Part shown: positions 1 through 5,912 of the stretch, in pieces
Layout: each line of letters starts with the position of its first letter
How positions within the stretch are numbered: position 1 is the first letter of the stretch
Assembly: GCA_946410475.1 (NCBI GenBank)
Contig: CAMKAM010000092.1
Span: 1-5,917, forward strand
Direction of reading: 5' to 3'
DNA: 5,917 bases
Source of the DNA: an uncultured Bacillota bacterium
GTDB taxonomy: Bacteria > Bacillota > Clostridia > Peptostreptococcales > Anaerovoracaceae
The notes under the pieces: generated by a model
What the model was told of the DNA's origin: nothing
The model's database searches: none
Seen by the model: only the letters and a program-made list of their open reading frames with translations
Made by a program: the position numbers and the translations under genes

Positions 1-2
1 CT

Positions 3-1160
3 ATTGAAGCAGCAAAATCTATCACTGACCTTACTGGTTTCTCTACAAGATGCTATGAAAACGGGGAGTTGATCTATTATCATTCTCAGAACGAATTACC
101 TGAGGATCTGCCCGATTTTTTCGGACCGTATATCAGCAGGCTCGACGAGTTCAAGGACCCGATCGGATATATACAGTCAAAACACTCTATACTCTACGGT
201 ATAGTCAATTGTAAACCGCTGTATTTTGTGCTGGGTCCAATCCTTCCGAAAGAATTCTCTTTGCAGGATCTCGATTCCGTTCTGACGGATCATGGTCTTG
301 ACCAAAAGAAAAAAACATTCGTGAAGACGACTCTCGAAAGCTGCAAACAGCTTTCGGTCCAGTCCCTGATCCCGATCCTGATGAACATATATGCCATCTT
401 CAATTTCAAAGACCTTGACACGTCATTCGATGTGAACAAGGATGCGACTCTCGTTACAGAAGAATTCTCGGTATTGGATGATACCACAGATGAAACTATC
501 GTCCAGAGCGTAGAGATATCTGATTTTTTCGATGACATCATCATGTCCGGTGATGTGGACGGTATGACGGACTGGCTGGCGAACGCGACATCTATGCGCT
601 TCTGCGCGGATGTCTCACCCTCCCCGCTCCGCAATGCGAAGAACTCGTTCCTGATAGCTTCCACTCTGGCTTCACGCTCGGCGACAAGGGGCGGTCTCGA
701 CAAAGCCTACTCGATCAAGACCCATCAGAAGTTCATCGAGAAGTCAGAGAATATGAAGTCCGAAGAAGAAGTTTACATCCTGACTCAGCAGATGTTCATC
801 GACTACACTGAGAAGGTCAACAAGATCAAGCGTATAGAAGCAAAGACGAACCTGATCGCTGACGCGCTGAACTATATACACAGCCACCTGTATACGTCGC
901 TTCGGACAGAAGATATCGCGAAGGCGCTGTTCGTAAGCCGCGCGTATCTTTCGACGATGTTCCACAACGAGACGGGCAAGACGATATCGTCTTACATCCG
1001 CGACGAGAAGATACAGGAAGCGAAAAAGCTCCTGCGCCGCACGGAGCAGCCCCTCTCCCGCATCAGCACCGAGCTCGGATTCAGCTCCCAGAGCTATTTC
1101 ACGAGGGTGTTCAAACAGGTGACCGGGGTGACGCCGAACGACTATCGGAACAAACTTTGA
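3..1160 (+). CDS. AraC-family transcriptional regulator, 5'-truncated by the window edge
   Basis: This is a DNA-binding regulator; its target is unknown. The frame is open from base 3 to the TGA at 1158-1160 (385 codons visible). The TTG at 69 has no properly spaced ribosome binding site, and the residues before it read on smoothly, so the real start lies upstream. Counting from base 3, residues ~280-385 form an AraC/XylS DNA-binding domain with two helix-turn-helix units: the first from R301 (RTEDIAKALFVSRAYLSTMF), the second from P350 (PLSRISTELGFSSQSYFTRV), ending in the typical TGVTPNDYR. The middle segment (about bases 630-820: NAKNSFLIASTLASRSATRGGLDKAYS) resembles AraC regulators found beside YSIRK-type surface protein genes in Firmicutes, recalled from family knowledge. 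The N-terminal part is probably a sensor domain but has no motif I can name. A terminator follows directly, so it is not co-transcribed with the next gene. The AraC assignment is firm; the subfamily is tentative. Confidence 0.93.
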   Translation: MEAAKSITDLTGFSTRCYENGELIYYHSQNELPEDLPDFFGPYISRLDEFKDPIGYIQSKHSILYGIVNCKPLYFVLGPILPKEFSLQDLDSVLTDHGLDQKKKTFVKTTLESCKQLSVQSLIPILMNIYAIFNFKDLDTSFDVNKDATLVTEEFSVLDDTTDETIVQSVEISDFFDDIIMSGDVDGMTDWLANATSMRFCADVSPSPLRNAKNSFLIASTLASRSATRGGLDKAYSIKTHQKFIEKSENMKSEEEVYILTQQMFIDYTEKVNKIKRIEAKTNLIADALNYIHSHLYTSLRTEDIAKALFVSRAYLSTMFHNETGKTISSYIRDEKIQEAKKLLRRTEQPLSRISTELGFSSQSYFTRVFKQVTGVTPNDYRNKL

Positions 1161-1167
1161 CAGACAG

Positions 1168-1197
1168 GCCGCTCTTCGGAGCGGCTCTTTTATTATT
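1168..1197 (+). terminator. Intrinsic terminator of the AraC-family gene
   Basis: A perfect 7-bp GC-rich stem (GCCGCTC / GAGCGGC) closes a TTCG tetraloop, in the very stable C(UUCG)G context. It is followed by the T-rich run TCTTTTATTATT. It begins 8 bases after the stop codon of the regulator and should separate that gene from the ATPase-protease pair. Confidence 0.93.
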
Positions 1198-1207
1198 CCG
1201 CTTACTT

Positions 1208-1216
1208 TGATACAAT
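1208..1216 (+). promoter_or_regulatory. Extended -10 promoter for the ATPase-protease operon
   Basis: TG at 1208-1209, one base, then TACAAT at 1211-1216 (5 of 6 to TATAAT) make an extended -10 element. The -35 region falls in the T-rich tail of the preceding terminator; TTTATT at 1189-1194 is the best but poor match, as is common for extended -10 promoters. Transcription would start near 1223, giving a leader of about 43 nt. An alternative -35 TTGATA at 1207-1212 has no good -10 at the right distance. Confidence 0.6.
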
Positions 1217-1251
1217 ATATCCATCTTAATGATTAGACTTTTTGATCTGAG

Positions 1252-1258
1252 AAAGGAG
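1252..1258 (+). promoter_or_regulatory. Ribosome binding site that fixes a GTG start
   Basis: AAAGGAG lies 7 bases before the GTG at 1266. An in-frame TGA at 1248-1250 rules out any earlier start, so the ATPase gene starts at GTG 1266. Confidence 0.9.
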
Positions 1259-1265
1259 AACAAAA

Positions 1266-2870
1266 GTGTATTTCAATGATCTTCTCTGGGTCGCCAATAA
1301 CGACGCCGGCGACCACATCAATATACTGCCGAAGATGGCTAACCGCCACGGCCTCATCGCGGGCGCGACCGGCACAGGAAAAACAGTCACACTGAAGGTC
1401 CTCGCCGAGTCGTTCAGCGACGCGGGAGTCCCGGTATTCATGGCCGATGTCAAGGGCGACGTCGCCGGCATGATGCTTCCGGGCGAGGACAATGAGAACA
1501 TGCAAAAGCGCATCGAGCGCTTCGGCCTGGCTCAGGCGGATTTCAACTATCACGGCTATCCCGTAACGCTTTGGGACATATTCGGAAAGAACGGCATCCA
1601 GCTGAGGACGACGGTATCCGAAGTCGGTCCCCTTCTGATGTCGAGGATACTGGAACTGAATGATCTGCAGAGCGATCTGCTTACTATAATCTTCAAGATA
1701 GCCGACGACAACCAGCTGCTTCTGATCGACCTCAAGGACCTCAAATCGATGGTCCGCTTCGTCGGCGAGCATGCGGCGGAACTTTCGGCTGACTACGGCA
1801 AGATCACGGGCTCTTCGCTCGACGTCATCACGAGGAGCATCGTGGCTCTGGAGATGAACGGCGGCGATACGTTCTTCGGCGAGCCGAATCTGGACGTAAG
1901 CGACTGGTTCATGACTGACGAACAGGGCCGCGGCGTCATCCAGATACTCGACTCGAGCGACCTCATCTCGAACGGAAAGCTCTACTCCACCTTCCTCCTC
2001 TGGATGCTGGCGGAGCTCTTCGAGACACTGCCCGAGGTCGGCGACATGGACAAACCGAAGATGGTGTTCTTCTTCGACGAAGCCCACCTCCTCTTCTCCG
2101 ACGCCAGCAAGGCGCTGCTCGAAAAGATCGAGCAGGTCATCAAGCTGATCCGTTCGAAGGGCGTCGGCATATACTTCTGCACGCAGAACCCGTCGGATAT
2201 CCCGAGCGGTGTCCTCTCGCAGCTCGGCAACAAGATCCAGCACGCACTCAGGGCGTTCACTCCGGCGGAGCAAAAAGGTCTAAAGGCGGCGGCGGACTCG
2301 TTCCGTCCGAATCCGGAGTTCGATTCGGCTGAGATGCTGACGATGCTCGGGACGGGCGAAGCCCTCGTTTCCTTCCTCGATGAGAAAGGCATACCGACGA
2401 TAGTCGAAAAAGCATATATTCTCCCGCCGCAGTGCAGCATGGGCGCGGCGTCGCCGGGCGACAGAGCCAAGGCGATCCTCGACAGCCCGCTCCACGGAAA
2501 GTATGCGGAGGGAGTCGACAATGTATCGGCCTATGAGACTTTAAGCGAGCAATGGGAGCAGGCAGCGGCGGCTGAGGCTCAGGCCCAGGCGGAAGCGGAA
2601 GCAACGGCCCAGGCTGCGGCTCAGGCTCAGGCTGCGGCTAAACCGGCCAAACCCGGAAAGACGGGCAGCAGTTCGAGTTCTAAGCCTGCTAAGAAAAAAC
2701 CGAAGATGAACAAGGCTACGCAGAGGGCCGGACGCGCGGCGGCAGGAACAATCGGACGCGAACTCGGAAAGACCGCCTTCGGCAAGTTCGGAAAGCAGGC
2801 CGCGAAGATAGGCGGAAACGCCGGGTCGCAGTTCATGCGCGGACTCTTCGACACATTTACAAAAGGATGA
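1266..2870 (+). CDS. DUF853 / YjgR-type HerA-like ATPase
   Basis: A 534-residue P-loop ATPase of the HerA/FtsK superfamily, closest to the DUF853 (HerA-like C-terminal domain) group whose E. coli member is YjgR. The biological role of that group is not established. Visible features are the ANRHGLI lead-in, Walker A GATGTGKT at residues 33-40, MADVKGDVAGM at 59-69, and Walker B VFFFDEAH at 267-274. R296 SKGVGIYFCTQNP (296-309) follows and includes a sensor-like Gln at 307. LGNKIQHALRAFTP and EALVSFLDEKG are further family blocks. The core ends near residue 425. Next come an Ala/Gln/Glu-rich stretch (433-458), a Lys/Pro/Ser linker (459-480) and a basic Gly-rich tail (481-534). It is slightly longer than YjgR, recalled as about 500 residues, probably because of the linker. 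No signal peptide or membrane segment is present, so it should be cytoplasmic. It has its own promoter, and the protease gene follows 51 bases downstream, suggesting an operon. Confidence 0.95.
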   Translation: MYFNDLLWVANNDAGDHINILPKMANRHGLIAGATGTGKTVTLKVLAESFSDAGVPVFMADVKGDVAGMMLPGEDNENMQKRIERFGLAQADFNYHGYPVTLWDIFGKNGIQLRTTVSEVGPLLMSRILELNDLQSDLLTIIFKIADDNQLLLIDLKDLKSMVRFVGEHAAELSADYGKITGSSLDVITRSIVALEMNGGDTFFGEPNLDVSDWFMTDEQGRGVIQILDSSDLISNGKLYSTFLLWMLAELFETLPEVGDMDKPKMVFFFDEAHLLFSDASKALLEKIEQVIKLIRSKGVGIYFCTQNPSDIPSGVLSQLGNKIQHALRAFTPAEQKGLKAAADSFRPNPEFDSAEMLTMLGTGEALVSFLDEKGIPTIVEKAYILPPQCSMGAASPGDRAKAILDSPLHGKYAEGVDNVSAYETLSEQWEQAAAAEAQAQAEAEATAQAAAQAQAAAKPAKPGKTGSSSSSKPAKKKPKMNKATQRAGRAAAGTIGRELGKTAFGKFGKQAAKIGGNAGSQFMRGLFDTFTKG

Positions 2871-2910
2871 TCCGGATCTTCAGGATCTGCAGATGAAACG
2901 ATTATTCAGA

Positions 2911-2916
2911 GAGGAG
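2911..2916 (+). promoter_or_regulatory. Ribosome binding site of the protease gene
   Basis: GAGGAG ends 5 bases before the ATG at 2922 and supports that start. An earlier ATG at 2893 is in another frame, opens only a short overlapping frame and has no such site. Confidence 0.85.
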
Positions 2917-2921
2917 CAAAA

Positions 2922-5315
2922 ATGCCAGACAACAGACCAAGAGCAAGAAAGAAATACGTATCAGGCGGCAGTTCGCATACCTCTTCCGGCGGATTCGGTT
3001 CCGGCGGACACAGCTCCGGCCACTCCGGCGGTCACAGTTCGGGCGGCTACGGCGGATACGGCGGCGGCCACAGGAGCGGAGGCGGCGGAAGCCTGATCCT
3101 GAAACTGATCATCATAGCTGTCCTAGTATTCGGCGGGGGCGGCGGCGCCCTTTCGGGATTCAACAATTTCCTGGGCGGACAGGATATCTACAATTCCGTT
3201 CAGACAGGAAGCGGCACGCAGAACGGCTGGTATTCTGATAATAACAACGGCACGCTGGACACAAGGGTCGCAAGCGAAGCCCGCGAGAAATATACTCAGA
3301 TCAAGGGCCTCGGTGAGGACAATGTCACGATCATGGTCTACATGTGCGGTACCGACCTCGAGTCGAGATCCGGGATGGCGACCAACGACCTGAACGAGAT
3401 GCTGTCAGCAGACTTCTCCGACAACGTGAACATCATCGTCTACACAGGCGGATGCGCGGGCTGGAGGAATTCGCAGGTCAGCAGCAGATACAATCAGATC
3501 TGGCAGGTCAAGAGCGGCAAGTTCAAGTGCCTGGACAAGAATGCCGGGACCGGCGCGATGACAGATCCGGCGACGCTTACGAGCTTCATAAAATGGACAA
3601 ACAAGAACTTCCCGGCCAACAGGCGCGAGCTGATCTTCTGGGATCACGGCGGCGGCTCGGCAAGCGGCTTTGGATACGATGAGAAATACAGGAACGCCGG
3701 CTCCATGAGCCTGGCGAATATCGACAAGGCCCTCTCGTCGGCGAACGTCAAGTTCGATTTCATCGGCTTTGACGCCTGCCTGATGGCTACTACCGAGACT
3801 GCCCTGATGCTCTCCGAGCACGCTGACTATCTGATAGGCAGTGAGGAGACGGAGCCGGGCATCGGCTGGTACTATACGAACTGGCTTACTCAGCTGTCAG
3901 CCAACACATCGATGGAAACGATCAGGGTCGGAAAACTGATAGCCGACGATTTCGTTGCGATGTGCGCCCAGAAGTGCGCGGGTCAGCAGACGACGCTTTC
4001 GGTAGTCGACCTTTCAGAGCTGCAGAAGACGCTTCCGAAGAAGCTGAGCAAGTTCTCGAACGAGACATCTTCGCTTATTGAAGACGGAGACTACAAGACG
4101 GTCGCGACGGCCAGGGGCTCCAGCCGCGAGTTCGCGAGAAGCACCGGCATCGACCAGATCGACTTCATCCACTTCGCGAAGCTTACCGACACGGACAGCG
4201 GCAGGGATCTTGCCGACACGCTCCTCAGCGCGGTCAAGTACAACAGGACGTCGAACAACATCTCGAATGCGTACGGGCTGTCGATCTTCTTCCCGTACAA
4301 GTCGCTGAACAAGGTCGACACTGTGACGAGGACATATCGTGCGATCGACATGGATGACGAATACACATCGTGCATCCGCAAGTTCGCTCAGATGCAGGTA
4401 TCCGGCCAGGCGGTATCGGGCGGCACGCAGTCGCCGTTCGGACAGCTGTTCGGAACGGGCTCGTCGGGTTCGTATGGTTCCGGATCGGCGGTCCAGGAGA
4501 TACTTTCGAGCGGAGCGGCTCAGCAGCTGATCGGTTCCCTCCTCTCAGGCGGACGCTCGATCGACAGGGCGAACATCGAGGGTCTCGATTCCTCGAATAC
4601 GGACTTCATGCATGAGGATGCGCTCGATGCTGAGGATGTTGCGGATTACGTAACGACGGGCAGACTGACTGCGGACGACCTCAAATGGCAGAAGAACTCC
4701 GACGGAGACGATGTGATCAAGCTTTCGGAGGATAAATGGAGTCAGGTGTCGATGGTTGACATGAATATGTTCTATGACAACGGAGACTATTATCTCGATC
4801 TGGGACTCGATAATGTGTTCAGTTTCGACAATGATAACAATATGCTTCCTGAGAACGACGGGACATGGCTCGCTATCGACGGCCAGCCGGTGACATATTA
4901 TCACGATGATACTTTGGAGATGGGCGCGGGGGCTTATCAGATCACAGGCCACGTACCTGTTCTGCTGAACGGTGAGAAGGCAGACCTCCTGCTGGCGTTC
5001 ACGAACGAGAACGAGCGCGGCTACATCTCCGGTGTTCGATTTGAATATGATGAGAACGTTACGGATACGACGGCCAAGGCGAAGACGAAGCTTGAGGTCG
5101 GTGACAAGATCAGATTCCTGTATAACGGCTATGTCAAGAGCGGCAGCAAGGCCGGCGCGAAGAAGGACGATATCGCGCTCGGCAGCACTATGACGGTATC
5201 TGATCCTGATGGATTCGAGATCAGTAATGTCAAGATCGGAAGCGGCAAGTCGACAGTTGCGTATAAGTTCACTGATATCTTCGGTCAGGAGCTGTGGACG
5301 GAGGCGCTGGAGTAG
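2922..5315 (+). CDS. Membrane-anchored clostripain-family (C11) cysteine protease
   Basis: A 797-residue clan CD cysteine peptidase. Residues 2-11 are basic (PDNRPRARKK). Residues 14-57 are almost only Gly, Ser, His and Tyr. One hydrophobic segment (about 58-79, LILKLIIIAVLVF then GGGGG) should anchor it with the N-terminus inside and the rest outside. The C11 domain spans about 134-490. It starts at NVTIMVYMCGTDLES; the catalytic His is H242 in WDHGGG, and the catalytic Cys is C286 in FDACLM. D284, two residues before the Cys, matches the acidic residue that gives this family its preference for Arg/Lys at P1. A Gly/Ser linker (about 493-523) leads to a C-terminal region (about 545-797) with repeated acidic, beta-rich-looking sequence that I cannot assign. 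The NRPRxRKK leader and GGGGG after the anchor recall related Lachnospiraceae proteins. It lies 51 bases after the ATPase gene with no terminator between, so it is probably co-transcribed. A hairpin terminator follows at 5401. Substrate unknown; the family assignment is firm. Confidence 0.93.
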   Translation: MPDNRPRARKKYVSGGSSHTSSGGFGSGGHSSGHSGGHSSGGYGGYGGGHRSGGGGSLILKLIIIAVLVFGGGGGALSGFNNFLGGQDIYNSVQTGSGTQNGWYSDNNNGTLDTRVASEAREKYTQIKGLGEDNVTIMVYMCGTDLESRSGMATNDLNEMLSADFSDNVNIIVYTGGCAGWRNSQVSSRYNQIWQVKSGKFKCLDKNAGTGAMTDPATLTSFIKWTNKNFPANRRELIFWDHGGGSASGFGYDEKYRNAGSMSLANIDKALSSANVKFDFIGFDACLMATTETALMLSEHADYLIGSEETEPGIGWYYTNWLTQLSANTSMETIRVGKLIADDFVAMCAQKCAGQQTTLSVVDLSELQKTLPKKLSKFSNETSSLIEDGDYKTVATARGSSREFARSTGIDQIDFIHFAKLTDTDSGRDLADTLLSAVKYNRTSNNISNAYGLSIFFPYKSLNKVDTVTRTYRAIDMDDEYTSCIRKFAQMQVSGQAVSGGTQSPFGQLFGTGSSGSYGSGSAVQEILSSGAAQQLIGSLLSGGRSIDRANIEGLDSSNTDFMHEDALDAEDVADYVTTGRLTADDLKWQKNSDGDDVIKLSEDKWSQVSMVDMNMFYDNGDYYLDLGLDNVFSFDNDNNMLPENDGTWLAIDGQPVTYYHDDTLEMGAGAYQITGHVPVLLNGEKADLLLAFTNENERGYISGVRFEYDENVTDTTAKAKTKLEVGDKIRFLYNGYVKSGSKAGAKKDDIALGSTMTVSDPDGFEISNVKIGSGKSTVAYKFTDIFGQELWTEALE

Positions 5316-5330
5316 TTGTCTGTGGTGATT

Positions 5331-5398
5331 GGTTGTTGGCCAGACCGCGAAGCGGCCCGGTGTCGGTTGTCGGTCAGGCCGCGCAGCGGCCAGGTTGA
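5331..5398. repeat. Two tandem copies of a 34-nt hairpin repeat
   Basis: Copies at 5331-5364 and 5365-5398 match at 26 of 34 positions and both begin GGTTGT. Each holds a small hairpin. Copy 1 has CCGC-GAA-GCGG (5345-5355); copy 2 has a longer, perfect GGCCGC-GCA-GCGGCC (5377-5391). They lie between the protease stop codon and the terminator hairpin, so they would be in the 3' untranslated RNA. They resemble the short extragenic palindromes that many bacteria carry in numbers. Confidence 0.75.
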
Positions 5399-5400
5399 TA

Positions 5401-5453
5401 GAATAGAGAAATGAAGAGCGGAGCCCTTGGGCTCTGCTCTTCTCATTCTATTC
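5401..5453 (+). terminator. Long hairpin, probable terminator of the ATPase-protease operon
   Basis: GAAGAGCGGAGCCC (5413-5426) pairs with GGGCTCTGCTCTTC (5429-5442) over 14 positions with one G-U pair; the loop is tiny, so the innermost C-G pair probably opens to give CTTG. Outside it, GAATAGA (5401-5407) pairs with TCTATTC (5447-5453) across a small internal loop. The sequence after the core stem is T-rich but broken by C and A, so this is a weaker terminator than the one at 1168. A role in protecting the 3' end of the message is an alternative. The T-rich complement could also stop leftward transcription. Confidence 0.7.
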
Positions 5454-5510
5454 AATCCGTTGTTCTTTGGAGATATTTGCTTACTGCGTCACATGATCGG
5501 TGGTCTCTCA

Positions 5511-5609
5511 CGCGCTAACGCTTGTGTTCCGCTATCCTTTTAGCTGATAGTGCTGAATGAAGGATAGCGGCTTGTGGGTGTCGGGATGTGGGGATGATCT
5601 GTTAGCGCG
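5511..5609. repeat. Nested inverted repeat, ~100 nt, possible structured RNA or small element
   Basis: An outer pair CGCGCTAA (5511-5518) and TTAGCGCG (5602-5609) is a perfect 8-bp inverted repeat. Inside it, CCGCTATCCTT (5529-5539) and AAGGATAGCGG (5560-5570) form a perfect 11-bp stem. The latter encloses a further short stem, TTAGC (5540-5544) with GCTGA (5552-5556), including one G-U pair. The arms are GC-rich and there is no T-run after them, so it is not a simple terminator. I recognise no known RNA family. Confidence 0.5.
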
Positions 5610-5625
5610 GAGTTTGTCGATACGT

Positions 5626-5689
5626 TGTGGTGATCTGCACGATGTGGTGATCTGCACGATGTGGTGATCTGCACGATGTGGTGATCTGC
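5626..5689. repeat. 17-nt tandem repeat, 3.8 copies
   Basis: The unit TGTGGTGATCTGCACGA occurs three times without change (5626-5642, 5643-5659, 5660-5676), followed by a partial copy of its first 13 bases (5677-5689). A 17-nt period cannot keep a reading frame, so it is not protein-coding. A diverged relative of the unit (GATGTGGGGATGATCTG) lies at 5585-5601, and its first nine bases TGTGGTGAT also occur at 5321-5329. Confidence 0.95.
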
Positions 5690-5728
5690 GGTTCAATTGC
5701 CGGCATTTGGTCTTCTCTATCGATCCTC

Positions 5729-5822
5729 TACGAAAACCTTCGATTTTTTAGGTGAAAAGTACACATTCTGTAAATGTGTATACGAAAACTTTGCAAAAAA
5801 GTATCGCAAAGTACACTCTCTG
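5729..5822. repeat. Pair of 42-nt direct repeats with conserved ends and divergent cores
   Basis: Copies at 5729-5770 and 5781-5822 both start TACGAAAAC and end with AAAGTACAC, two variable bases, then TCTG (one base differs between the copies); the ~15 central bases differ. Each core is self-complementary in its own way: ACCT/AGGT (5736-5739 with 5750-5753) in the first and ACTTTGC/GCAAAGT (5788-5794 with 5806-5812) in the second. Another hairpin, TACACATT/AATGTGTA (5760-5767 with 5773-5780), bridges them. Confidence 0.7.
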
Positions 5823-5861
5823 CTGAGCTGATCGTCGTTGCCCTGGGCTGTTGAATGGTTA

Positions 5862-5876
5862 TTGGTTTAAAATCAA
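5862..5876. promoter_or_regulatory. Possible operator upstream of the right-edge promoter
   Basis: TTGGTTT-A-AAATCAA is a 15-base imperfect palindrome (6 of 7 paired positions) that ends 7 bases before the -35 element. Its place suits a regulator site, but AT-rich palindromes of this size occur by chance. Confidence 0.25.
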
Positions 5877-5883
5877 CGTGATA

Positions 5884-5912
5884 TTGACTTTCTTCTGGAA
5901 ATATTTTACAAT
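5884..5912 (+). promoter_or_regulatory. Sigma-A-type promoter reading out of the right edge
   Basis: TTGACT (5884-5889, 5 of 6) and TACAAT (5907-5912, 5 of 6) are separated by exactly 17 bases, the optimal spacing, in AT-rich DNA. Transcription would start at about the last base or just beyond the window, so a gene on the + strand probably follows. Confidence 0.75.

Noticed and set aside
69..71. TTG as the start of the AraC regulator
   Set aside because: The frame is open to the window edge, and the GGGGAG before it is directly adjacent, with no normal spacing. The gene is truncated by the edge.
1233..2273. 346-codon open frame on the - strand
   Set aside because: It lies fully antisense to the ATPase gene, whose protein has clear family motifs. 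The antisense product is charged low-quality sequence with no domain, as expected from codon bias in GC-rich genes.
2869..2894. Short palindromes GATCCGGATC and ATCTGCAGAT between the ATPase and protease genes
   Set aside because: They are too short and lack a T-run, so they are not a terminator; 10-bp palindromes are common by chance.
2893..3096. 67-codon frame starting at ATG 2893
   Set aside because: It overlaps the protease gene in another frame and its Ala/Pro/Thr-rich product only mirrors the glycine-rich coding region.
5411..5518. 35-codon frame starting at ATG 5411
   Set aside because: It starts inside the terminator hairpin, has no ribosome binding site and no recognisable product.
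5626..5689. CRISPR array
   Set aside because: The 17-nt units are directly contiguous, with no unique spacers, and no cas gene is present.
5460..5700. tRNA or other known RNA gene
   Set aside because: No cloverleaf, T-loop or known riboswitch motif could be found despite the stems present.
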